Shown here: one piece after another, positions 1 through 5,425 of the stretch
How the letters are laid out: each line of letters starts with the position of its first letter
Position numbering within the stretch: the first letter of the stretch is position 1
Source: an uncultured bacterium
GTDB lineage: Bacteria; Actinomycetota; Coriobacteriia; Coriobacteriales; Coriobacteriaceae
Assembly (NCBI GenBank): GCA_905215275.1
Contig: CAJMPE010000130.1
Coordinates: forward strand, 1 to 5,425
Direction of reading: 5' to 3'
DNA: 5,425 nucleotides
Position numbers and translations under genes: made by a program
Notes under the pieces: generated by a model
Seen by the model: only the letters and a program-made list of their open reading frames with translations
Databases searched by the model: none
Told to the model about the DNA's origin: nothing

Positions 1-56
1 AGGACGCCGCCCTCTCAAGGCGGAGATCACCAGTTCGAATCTGGTACGGGCTACCA
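1..56 (+). tRNA. tRNA-Glu (anticodon CTC), 5' end cut by the window
   Basis: This is the 3' part of a tRNA gene, with the 5' acceptor strand and most of the D arm missing to the left. The anticodon stem pairs CCGCC (7-11) with GGCGG (19-23) around the 7-nt loop CTCTCAA, giving anticodon CTC at 14-16, which reads the Glu codon GAG. A 5-nt variable region (24-28) follows. The T stem is ACCAG (29-33) with CTGGT (41-45), and the T loop is the canonical TTCGAAT. The 3' acceptor strand is 46-52, the discriminator base is A53, and CCA is encoded at 54-56. The run AGGAC before the anticodon stem matches the usual D-arm end of bacterial tRNA-Glu. The identity is secure from the anticodon; the missing acceptor strand should read AGCCCGT if it pairs perfectly. 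Confidence 0.93.
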
Positions 57-66
57 TGAATTTGAG

Positions 67-98
67 ACCCGGACTTCCCATGGAAGTCCGGGTTTTTT
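67..98 (+). terminator. Intrinsic terminator of the tRNA-Glu transcript
   Basis: A perfect 12-bp stem, ACCCGGACTTCC (67-78) with GGAAGTCCGGGT (82-93), closes a 3-nt CAT loop and runs directly into six T (93-98). It starts 10 nt after the tRNA CCA end. Stem, tight loop and T-tract together make a strong Rho-independent terminator that separates the tRNA unit from the downstream membrane protein gene. Confidence 0.93.
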
Positions 99-146
99 AT
101 TTCCGAGCAAACCATCTGCAATTCCCATTTGGCCCAGAGCTTTACG

Positions 147-174
147 TTCTGCTTGTGGCCCTTGCGGGTACAAT
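147..174 (+). promoter_or_regulatory. Putative sigma-70-type promoter of the flippase-like gene
   Basis: A good -10 box, TACAAT (169-174), lies 16 nt downstream of a weak -35 candidate, TTCTGC (147-152). Transcription would begin near 180-182, giving a leader of about 27 nt before the start codon at 208. The -10 abuts the in-frame ATG at 175, so that ATG would not be inside the transcript, which supports the later start. The promoter lies just past the tRNA terminator, where a new unit needs one. The -35 match is poor, so this is tentative. Confidence 0.45.
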
Positions 175-197
175 ATGCAAGATATTTGGACGGTCAG

Positions 198-203
198 AAG
201 GAG
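198..203 (+). promoter_or_regulatory. Ribosome binding site deciding the start at 208
   Basis: AAGGAG at 198-203 is a strong Shine-Dalgarno sequence, 4 nt before the ATG at 208. The spacing is a little short but workable. The upstream in-frame ATG at 175 has no comparable site in front of it, so 208 is preferred. Confidence 0.75.
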
Positions 204-207
204 CCTC

Positions 208-1512
208 ATGAAGGAGTCCTCTCAGCATACATCTAAGCCCCAGGTCGAGGTTGAGGCCTCGGGCGGCGATGACAACAAGAGCGCGCGTCGCGGTGCCATT
301 TTTATCGGCGTCGTGCTGGTTGGCTATATCGTATATCTGATTGTGACCGGTCAGATGGGACAGTTCTGGGCTGCCATGTCGAGTGTCCAAGCGCCGTGGC
401 TCGTTGCTGCATGCTTTTGTATGTTCCTGTACCTGTTCTTTGGCATCGTTGCCTATGCTATTGCCGTCTGGCTCGATCCCAATTCGCCCGTCGGCATTCG
501 CGACCTGATCTCGGTCGAGGCGAGCGGTATCTTCTTTGGTAACCTAACGCCCATGATGATGGGCTCCACGCCTGCCCAGATTTACCGCCTGACCAAGGCA
601 GGCCAAAACGTCGGCGAGGCTGGTGCCACGCAGTTCACGCGCTTTATCGTGTATCAGTTTGGCCTCGTTGCCTGGGGTGCCATTCTGCTACTTGCCCGCA
701 TGCCGTTTTTCGCCGAGCGCTATGGCGACATGACGCTGCTGTGCGTCTTTAGCTTTGGCGGTCACTGCTGCATTCTACTTGGCATCTTTGCCGTCGCGCT
801 CATGCCCAAGACCGTTACGCGCGTCGCGCACTGCATCATCAATTGGCTCGAGCGAATGGGCGTCTCGGCCACTAAGATCGAGGGCTGGCGTACGTTTGTC
901 GACGGCGAAATCTACTCGTTCTCCGAGAAGTTCAAGCTTTCGGCCGGCCACTTTTCGTCCATGCTGCTCACGGTGGTCATCACCATGTTGCAGCTCGCGT
1001 TTTTCTACCTCGTGCCGTATTTCCTTATGCTTGCCTTTGGCCACCACGAAGTCGACTTTTTCTCGGTCATGGCCGCGAGCGCCTTTGTTCAGCTCCTGAG
1101 CTCTGCTGTTCCCCTGCCCGGTGGCACCGGCGGTGCCGAGGGTGGCTTCGCGCTGTTCCTGGGTCATTTCTTTGGATCGGCGTCGACCGCCGGTTATCTG
1201 CTGTGGCGCCTCATTACGTTTATCGCGCCGACTATTTTGGCCGCGCCCCTGCTGGGCCTTAAGAGCGCTCACAACGAGAGTATCCATGCACGCTGGGATC
1301 GCGTGATGCGCAAGCTTGGACGAACGCCTCAGACGTCCTCTAAGCCTGCAAAGCCCCATCCTGTGCATGCGGTTACCGTGGATCCCAATCAGCATGCTCA
1401 GAAGGCTTCTGGGGCTGCCAAACCGGCGCATAAGGCTTATGTGCGCCAGACGGGCGACGGTATCCGTGTGTCCCCGGCTGCTTTGAACAAAAAGAAACTC
1501 CCTAAGGCGTAA
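208..1512 (+). CDS. Lysylphosphatidylglycerol synthase TM-domain / flippase-like (UPF0104) membrane protein
   Basis: A 434-residue integral membrane protein with about 7-8 hydrophobic segments: roughly residues 28-48, 62-88, 103-120, 145-163, 174-199, 250-277, 285-303 and 325-350. Two family motifs support the LPG_synthase_TM / UPF0104 assignment: the GNLTPMMMGSTPAQIYRL stretch near 111-128 (equivalent to the family's NxxPxxxGxxxRxxxL motif) and the PLPGGTGGAEGGF loop at 302-314. Members include the membrane half of MprF and archaeal AglD, and are thought to move or handle lipids or lipid-linked glycans. The catalytic aminoacyl-transferase domain of MprF is absent, so this is not a full lysyl-PG synthase. 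The N-terminal 25 residues are polar. The last 65 or so are a Lys/Ala/Pro/His-rich, probably cytoplasmic tail that no motif explains. The start at 208 is chosen over 175 (11 residues longer) because of the Shine-Dalgarno site and the -10 position. The substrate is unknown. Confidence 0.85.
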   Translation: MKESSQHTSKPQVEVEASGGDDNKSARRGAIFIGVVLVGYIVYLIVTGQMGQFWAAMSSVQAPWLVAACFCMFLYLFFGIVAYAIAVWLDPNSPVGIRDLISVEASGIFFGNLTPMMMGSTPAQIYRLTKAGQNVGEAGATQFTRFIVYQFGLVAWGAILLLARMPFFAERYGDMTLLCVFSFGGHCCILLGIFAVALMPKTVTRVAHCIINWLERMGVSATKIEGWRTFVDGEIYSFSEKFKLSAGHFSSMLLTVVITMLQLAFFYLVPYFLMLAFGHHEVDFFSVMAASAFVQLLSSAVPLPGGTGGAEGGFALFLGHFFGSASTAGYLLWRLITFIAPTILAAPLLGLKSAHNESIHARWDRVMRKLGRTPQTSSKPAKPHPVHAVTVDPNQHAQKASGAAKPAHKAYVRQTGDGIRVSPAALNKKKLPKA

Positions 1513-1589
1513 CAGTTGGTCGTGCGTTCTTCATGTTGCCGGGCATTTTTGTGCCGGATGGGGGATAATCCTCTTACGTAGATTAACTC

Positions 1590-1615
1590 TCATCTGTTGA
1601 TGAATGCCTGCATTC
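1590..1615. promoter_or_regulatory. Two abutting palindromes upstream of the TetR gene, candidate operator
   Basis: TCATC-TGTT-GATGA (1590-1603) and GAATGC-CT-GCATTC (1602-1615) are two perfect inverted repeats that share two bases and end just before the Shine-Dalgarno of the tetR-type gene. The second, with 6-bp arms and a 2-bp spacer, has the size and symmetry of a TetR-family operator, and such repressors often bind their own leader. That it is an operator is inference. Short palindromes also arise by chance, and no strong promoter was identified in the gap. Confidence 0.35.
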
Positions 1616-1616
1616 T

Positions 1617-1623
1617 GAAGGGA
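1617..1623 (+). promoter_or_regulatory. Ribosome binding site of the TetR-type gene
   Basis: GAAGGGA lies 7 nt before the ATG at 1631, a good distance for ribosome binding. It fixes the start codon, and the resulting N-terminus (Met-Ala-Thr, basic residues, then the helix-turn-helix) is normal for the family. The second palindrome ends two bases upstream, so a repressor bound there or a hairpin in the mRNA could affect access. Confidence 0.65.
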
Positions 1624-1630
1624 CACGTCC

Positions 1631-2242
1631 ATGGCCACCAGCAAACCGCGCCTCGACCGCCGCATCGTTCGCAGCCGCAATGCCATCCTGTCTGCGTTTG
1701 AGCGCCTGTTGATGGATAAGCCGCTTGCCGACATTACGGTGAGTGCCATCGCGCGTGAGGCGAATGTCGACCGCAAGACCTTTTACGTGCACTTCGGTAC
1801 GGTTGACGGCCTGCTCGATGCCATCGCCGTTGATGTGGTGGATATGATTGCCGACTCGGTCGAGAAAACGCTTGCTTCCATAGACGGCGACACGAACGAG
1901 CGTGCCCTCGGAGCGGCGGCAACGTTTTTTAAGACCATCAACGAGGCACTTTGCAATAACCTCGTGCTCAATCGCCAGTTGATTGAGAACATCCCGCTCG
2001 ACGATTTTATGACGCGTTTGCGCGTGCCGCTCGAGCATGAGATTGCCGAGCGCGACTTGCTGCCCCACGGCCTCAAGGACGAGATGTTCGACTATTATCT
2101 GGCATTTTTGCTTTCGGGCATTATCGGCATTTACCGCACGTGGGCGCTCTCCGATGGCTCGGTGCCCATCGAGCGCATCTCGGAGGTCGCTAACAATCTG
2201 ACGTTGAACGGACTATCGAGTCTGGAGTCTCGTTTCGAATAG
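1631..2242 (+). CDS. TetR/AcrR-family transcriptional regulator
   Basis: A 203-residue cytoplasmic DNA-binding protein of the usual TetR-family length. Residues 10-57 form the three-helix DNA-binding domain: a first helix around RSRNAILSAFERLLMD (14-29), then the helix-turn-helix ITVSAIAREANVDRKTFYVHF (about 35-55), ending in the family's hallmark TFYxHF-type recognition helix. The rest is an all-helical ligand and dimerisation domain. Its end, around FLLSGIIGIYRTWALSDG (159-176), resembles the C-terminal domains of the TetR_C_8 / DhaS-like subgroup, where a G-(I/L)-x-x-(W) helix precedes the last helix. Effector and targets are unknown. It lies 118 nt after the flippase-like gene on the same strand, with its own Shine-Dalgarno and a weak possible -10 (GATAAT, 1564-1569) lacking a clear -35. 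It converges on the ABC export operon, so control of that operon is possible but not shown. Confidence 0.88.
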   Translation: MATSKPRLDRRIVRSRNAILSAFERLLMDKPLADITVSAIAREANVDRKTFYVHFGTVDGLLDAIAVDVVDMIADSVEKTLASIDGDTNERALGAAATFFKTINEALCNNLVLNRQLIENIPLDDFMTRLRVPLEHEIAERDLLPHGLKDEMFDYYLAFLLSGIIGIYRTWALSDGSVPIERISEVANNLTLNGLSSLESRFE

Positions 2243-2259
2243 CACTAGCGCCTTATCCC

Positions 2260-2361
2260 CCCCCTGAGTTGCGGTGAAATAGGGACTGAATAGGGCTTTA
2301 ACAACCTAAAGGGGGCCTTCTAGCGGCCTAAACAGTCCCTATTTCACCGCAACTCAGGGGG
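2260..2361. repeat. 102-bp element with perfect 29-bp terminal inverted repeats
   Basis: The arms at 2260-2288 (starting CCCCCTGAGTTGCGG) and 2333-2361 (ending CCGCAACTCAGGGGG) are exact reverse complements over 29 bases, separated by 44 nt. Beyond an AA/AA mismatch the stem can resume with TAGG (2291-2294) and CCTA (2327-2330). The central part holds a minor hairpin, CTTTA/TAAAG (2296-2300 / 2307-2311), and a GGCC pair (2314-2317 / 2325-2328). It fills the gap between the convergent tetR-type gene and the permease gene, ending 6 nt past the permease stop. There is no T-tract on either side, so it is not a canonical intrinsic terminator. There is no clear flanking target duplication and no coding potential. 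It could be a REP-like palindrome, a small MITE-like non-autonomous element, or a 3'-end hairpin shared by both transcripts. Confidence 0.9.
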
Positions 2362-2367
2362 AGTGCA

Positions 2368-3582
2368 TTACTGGTAGCGCAGGCACTCCACGGGGTCGAG
2401 TTTTGCTGCTCGGCGGGCGGGATAGAAGCCGAAGATGACGCCGATGCCGACGGAGACCGCAAAGGCCAGCAGTACCGTGGCGATCGAAAAACTCGGCGTA
2501 ATGGTACCGCTGGCACCGAGCTCGCCAAGCACGCCAGAGCTCGCGGCGAACATCGCTAGACCCCAGGCAAGCAGGTAGCCAATCAAAACACCCAGCAGGC
2601 CACCGGTGACGCATAGCGCCGAGGACTCGGCCAAAAACTGTGCGGTGATATCGCGACGGCTCGCACCCAAGGCTCGACGAATACCGATCTCGCGGATGCG
2701 CTCGGTCACATTGGTCAGCATCATATTCATGATGCCGATACCGCCCACGAGCAGAGAAATGCTGGCGACAGCGCCCATGATGAGCGAAAACGCGCCCATA
2801 AAGGAATTGAGGGCGTCGATGGAGCTTTTCATGGAGGTTGCCGATACACTGTCGTACTCATCATCCTCCGCGATGCCCTTCATTGCGCGCACCTTGGATT
2901 CAATCGTCTTGCACAGCTCATCCACGTCTGTACCCTCGGTGGCGAGCGCCGTTACGCTGGGAAAAGAGGGGTTCTCGTCGCCAAAGAGGCCGGAAATGGT
3001 CTCGCGCGGCATGTATAGCGTGAGCGAGCCCATTGAGTCGCTACCGCCATCAATCACGCCGACAATCTGCACCTCGCCGTTGGAGATCTTAATGGTCTTG
3101 CCCACCGCGTCCTGTTCGTTGCCGTACAGCTGATCCGCGCCGCCGCGGCTGATGAGCGCCACGCGCGAGCCTGATTGGGACTCGGCCTGGGTGTAGGTGC
3201 GTCCCGCGACAAGCTTGCTGGCGCCCACCGCGTCGAGCATGTCGCTATCGACGCCCTGCGCCATGACGGTATAGCTTTTGTCACCGGCCTTGTACTCGGT
3301 ATAGGCGCTGTCCACGATGCCGATCTGCTCGATCTGCGGCACCATCTTGCGAAGCTTCTCAACGTCCGATTCGGTGAGCTCTTGCGACGAATAGATCTGC
3401 ACCATACGCGCTGCGTTGAGGCCCAGGCTGTTGACCAGGCTGTTTTGGATACCGCCGATAAGCGAGGTCATGGCAATGACGGAGGCGATGCCAATGACGA
3501 TGCCCAGGATGGTGAGTAGGCTGCGTCCCTTGTTGGCCTCGAGGGAGTGAAGGGCTTCTTGGATGAGGTCGCGCGTGCTCAT
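2368..3582 (-). CDS. ABC transporter permease, MacB/FtsX type
   Basis: A 404-residue inner-membrane permease with the four-helix MacB topology: TM1 about 21-41, a large extracytoplasmic (MacB_PCD) domain about 45-258, TM2 about 262-287, TM3 about 318-345 and TM4 about 367-388. Family motifs are clear: the N-terminal RSLLTILGIVIGIASVI segment, the GGIGIMNMMLTNVTERIREIGIRRALG region (280-306, coupling to the ATPase), and the C-terminal GFYPARRAAKLDPVECLRY (385-403). These proteins do not form a classical channel; with their ATPase and adaptor they use ATP to drive export of peptides, toxins or lipids from the outer face (mechanotransmission in MacB). The length matches MacB-like half transporters without a fused ATPase. 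The ATG overlaps the ATPase stop as ATGA (3579-3582), indicating translational coupling. The substrate cannot be told from sequence. Confidence 0.93.
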   Translation of the reverse strand: MSTRDLIQEALHSLEANKGRSLLTILGIVIGIASVIAMTSLIGGIQNSLVNSLGLNAARMVQIYSSQELTESDVEKLRKMVPQIEQIGIVDSAYTEYKAGDKSYTVMAQGVDSDMLDAVGASKLVAGRTYTQAESQSGSRVALISRGGADQLYGNEQDAVGKTIKISNGEVQIVGVIDGGSDSMGSLTLYMPRETISGLFGDENPSFPSVTALATEGTDVDELCKTIESKVRAMKGIAEDDEYDSVSATSMKSSIDALNSFMGAFSLIMGAVASISLLVGGIGIMNMMLTNVTERIREIGIRRALGASRRDITAQFLAESSALCVTGGLLGVLIGYLLAWGLAMFAASSGVLGELGASGTITPSFSIATVLLAFAVSVGIGVIFGFYPARRAAKLDPVECLRYQ

Positions 3583-4352
3583 GCCTTCACTCCTTTCGTC
3601 GGATTGGCGTCTGCGTAAATCATGGGCAGGTTATCAATGGCGCCGCGCAGGGTCTGCGGCGCGTGCGCGATGTACGCGCCGTCGTGAATCCGGCCGTCGC
3701 GAATTGTTACGGCACGGTCGGCCTCGGCGGCGATACCGGGATCATGCGTGATGAGCACGATGGTCTTGCCGCGTTCCTGAAGTTTGTGGAAGGTTTCCAT
3801 CACGAGTGCTCCGGTGGCGGAATCCAGGTTTCCCGTCGGCTCATCCGCCAGGATGATGGGCGGGTCGTTGACGAGGGAGCGCGCGATGGCAACTCTCTGC
3901 ATCTGCCCGCCCGAGAGCTCGGAGATGCGGTGGTCCCAGTGGTCGACCGGCAGCGTGACGGCTTGCAGCGCATGGACGGCGCGCATCTCACGCTGAGCCC
4001 GCGGCACGTTGGTGTACGAAAGCGGCAGCATGACGTTTTCGATGACCGATAGGCGCGGCAGTAGGTTAAAGCTCTGAAAGACAAAGCCGATGCTCAGGGC
4101 TCGGACTTCGGTGAGCTCGTCATCGTCGAGCTCCGCCACGTTGAGGCCCTGCAGGTAATAATCGCCTGCCGTCGGCTTGTCCAGGCAGCCCAGGATGTTC
4201 ATGAGCGTTGACTTGCCCGAGCCCGATGGGCCGGTAATGGCCACGAATTCGCCGGGATTCACTGCCAGGTTCACGTTGTGCAGGATATGGGCGCAGCCGG
4301 CCTCGCTCTCAAAAATGCGATGCACGTTGCGGATGTCGATGACGGGACGCAT
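3579..4352 (-). CDS. ABC transporter ATP-binding protein, MacB/LolD type
   Basis: A 257-residue cytoplasmic nucleotide-binding subunit that powers the adjacent permease. All catalytic motifs are present and intact: Walker A GPSGSGKST (41-49), Q-loop glutamine at 93 in VFQSFNLLPRLS, signature LSGGQ (146-150), Walker B IILADE (166-171, catalytic Glu171), D-loop NLDS (175-178) and switch His203. The QSFNLLP and ADEPTGNLDS sequences are typical of the LolD/MacB/FtsE branch. After the catalytic core there is a tail of roughly 35 residues (about 223-257) that exceeds the usual 220-235-residue LolD length and has no recognised motif. The gene overlaps the adaptor stop by one base (TAATG, 4350-4354) and the permease start by four. 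A weak Shine-Dalgarno, GAGGG (4359-4363), precedes the ATG by 6 nt. Confidence 0.96.
   Translation of the reverse strand: MRPVIDIRNVHRIFESEAGCAHILHNVNLAVNPGEFVAITGPSGSGKSTLMNILGCLDKPTAGDYYLQGLNVAELDDDELTEVRALSIGFVFQSFNLLPRLSVIENVMLPLSYTNVPRAQREMRAVHALQAVTLPVDHWDHRISELSGGQMQRVAIARSLVNDPPIILADEPTGNLDSATGALVMETFHKLQERGKTIVLITHDPGIAAEADRAVTIRDGRIHDGAYIAHAPQTLRGAIDNLPMIYADANPTKGVKA
3590..3596 (-). promoter_or_regulatory. Ribosome binding site of the permease gene, inside the ATPase gene
   Basis: On the minus strand AAAGGAG lies 7 nt before the permease ATG, within the last codons of the ATPase gene. It supports the start at 3582 and allows independent as well as coupled initiation at the ATGA junction. 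Confidence 0.7.
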
Positions 4353-5425
4353 TACATGCCCTCATCGGCAGACATGCTGCCAGAGTCGCCGCCGTCGGCC
4401 GTTATGCCTTCGCCAGTGTCCACGATAAGGGTGTCGCCGTCGCGCAGCTTGGTGACCGGCACGTCCGCGTTGATCTCGTTGCCCTGGTCGTCGCGCTTGA
4501 CCTGCGTTTTGCCGACCACGGCGTCGTTATCGTTTTGCGTCACGACGGTCACCTTGACGCGTCGGGTCTGTTTGCTTTCGCCGTCGGTTGCCACGTTGAC
4601 GTAATAATGCTCGCCATCCTCGGTCATGAGCGCCATAGTCGGTACCATCACCACATCGTCGAGCTGTTCGGTTACCACCGAGACCTCGGCGGTCATGCCC
4701 GGCTTGAGGCGCGCGTCGGGCGCATCAATCAAAATATCGACGTTAAAGGTCACGCTGCCGCCGCCGTTAGCGTCGGAGTTTGCCACCGAAGCGATTGCGG
4801 TGACCGTTCCCTGGCTCACGATATCGGGAAAGGCCGGATAGGTAACGTTGGCGCTCTGGCCCACGGCGATCTTGGCGATATCCTTTTCACCCACCTGAAC
4901 GGTGACCTTCATCTTGGAGAGGTCGGCGATCTGCATGCACTGCTTGCCGCCGCTCGTATCGCCTTCGCCCATAATCATGCCGCCCGTCACCGTGGCGCCG
5001 ACCTTGGCGTTGAGCTCTACGATGCTGCCCGAGCTGGGCGCCTTTACGGTGCGCTCGGCGGCGCGGGCATTGGCCTGGTCGAGGGCCGCCTGGGCGGATT
5101 CCACGGAACGCTGGGCGCTCGAGACGGCGCTTTGTTCCGAGGAGGTGTCGGTAGAGGCAGGGTTGCCCTCATCATCGATGGCCGGTGCGCTCTGTGCGCT
5201 GGCCAGGGCCCTTTTTTCAGCGGCGAGGTCTTCCTGCGCCGCGGCGAGGGTGCGCTGGGCCTCGGTAACATCGCGATCGAGGCCGTCGTTCTTGATAGTC
5301 ATGAGCACGTCGCCGGCATTGACCTGCTGGCCCGTCTGCACGTTGATCTCTGCCACGGTTCCGTCGACGGTAGGGGAGACTACCGATGCCGAGATAGGCT
5401 TGAGCTGGCCTTTTGCCTCAACCGA
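4352..5425 (-). CDS. HlyD/MacA-family efflux adaptor (membrane fusion protein), 5' end beyond window
   Basis: The open frame runs to the right edge with no stop, so the 357 visible residues are a C-terminal part. The GTG at 5356 is an internal valine, not a start, because the 23 codons before it already encode the first lipoyl strands (SPTVDGTVAEI). Visible order: lipoyl half 1 (about 15-46, with the TGQQVNAGDVLM turn), a short Ala/Glu/Gln-rich coiled-coil hairpin (about 50-125) broken by an acidic, Ser/Thr/Pro-rich stretch (79-98), lipoyl half 2 (KAPSSGSIVELNAKVGATV, 128-146), a beta-barrel domain (about 163-255), a membrane-proximal domain (about 256-338) and an Asp/Gly/Ser-rich tail (337-357). 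The missing N-terminus should hold the signal or anchor helix. In MacA-type systems this protein binds the permease outside the membrane; in a monoderm there is no TolC partner, so it probably helps gate or present substrate. First gene visible in the three-gene operon. Confidence 0.92.
   Translation of the reverse strand, partial: SVEAKGQLKPISASVVSPTVDGTVAEINVQTGQQVNAGDVLMTIKNDGLDRDVTEAQRTLAAAQEDLAAEKRALASAQSAPAIDDEGNPASTDTSSEQSAVSSAQRSVESAQAALDQANARAAERTVKAPSSGSIVELNAKVGATVTGGMIMGEGDTSGGKQCMQIADLSKMKVTVQVGEKDIAKIAVGQSANVTYPAFPDIVSQGTVTAIASVANSDANGGGSVTFNVDILIDAPDARLKPGMTAEVSVVTEQLDDVVMVPTMALMTEDGEHYYVNVATDGESKQTRRVKVTVVTQNDNDAVVGKTQVKRDDQGNEINADVPVTKLRDGDTLIVDTGEGITADGGDSGSMSADEGM

Noticed and set aside
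30..60. tRNA 3' end as an integration (att) site
   Set aside because: No integrase, no second copy of the tRNA 3' end in the window, and the downstream genes look like ordinary chromosome.
775..1431. Long minus-strand open frame (218 codons) antisense to the flippase-like gene
   Set aside because: Arg/Gly/His-rich composition with no domain, lies wholly inside a well-supported membrane protein gene, and is an expected shadow of high-GC codon use.
1539..1557. Hairpin CCGGGCA / TGCCGG with a TTTTTG loop after the flippase-like gene, as a terminator
   Set aside because: The stem needs a bulge and is followed by ATGGGGG rather than a T-tract; the Ts lie in the loop. At most a weak structure.
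1564..1569. GATAAT as a -10 box for the TetR-type gene
   Set aside because: A reasonable hexamer, but no -35 at 16-18 nt (the nearest TTGCCG is 22 nt away) and no extended -10, so it is not listed as a promoter.
1583..2068. Minus-strand open frame (161 codons) opposite the TetR-type gene
   Set aside because: No recognisable motif; the plus-strand frame has a clear helix-turn-helix and ribosome binding site, so this is a shadow.
2243..2367. Inverted repeat as an insertion-sequence remnant with target duplication
   Set aside because: No transposase remnant and no matching flanking repeat (left flank CTTATCCC, right flank AGTGCATTA), so it is listed only as a repeat element of unknown class.
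2606..3133. Plus-strand open frame (175 codons) opposite the permease gene
   Set aside because: Antisense to the conserved MacB motifs, Ser/Pro/Met-rich without any domain or ribosome binding site.
3640..3662. GCGCCGC / GCGGCGC inverted repeat
   Set aside because: Seven-base arms inside the ATPase coding region, expected from GC-rich Ala/Arg codons; no positional logic.

Overview
The window looks like chromosomal DNA of a high-GC, monoderm-type bacterium, most likely an actinobacterium of the Coriobacteriia (Collinsella-like). This rests on the G/C-rich third codon positions, a tRNA-Glu(CTC) with encoded CCA, and the style of the MacB/FtsX-type transporter. It is an inference from sequence feel, not a database match. 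No phage, integrase, transposase or CRISPR genes are visible, so most of the window reads as ordinary chromosome.

Layout, left to right. The 3' three quarters of a tRNA-Glu gene (1-56) is followed by a textbook intrinsic terminator (67-98). A plus-strand promoter (147-174) then drives a polytopic membrane protein of the lysylphosphatidylglycerol-synthase-TM / flippase-like (UPF0104) family, best started at 208. After a 118-bp gap holding two abutting small palindromes comes a TetR/AcrR-type repressor gene (1631-2242).

A 125-bp convergent intergenic region follows. It is almost filled by a 102-bp element whose ends are a perfect 29-bp inverted repeat (2260-2288 / 2333-2361). This is the most unusual structure in the window.

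The right half is a minus-strand operon, read right to left: a periplasmic-adaptor-like HlyD/MacA-family membrane fusion protein (its 5' end lies beyond 5425), a MacB/LolD-type ABC ATPase, and a MacB/FtsX-type permease. The genes overlap by 1 nt (TAATG) and 4 nt (ATGA), so they are almost certainly translated together as one three-component efflux or export system. The substrate cannot be read from the sequence. The TetR gene converges on the operon rather than sitting at its promoter, so a regulatory link is possible but unsupported.
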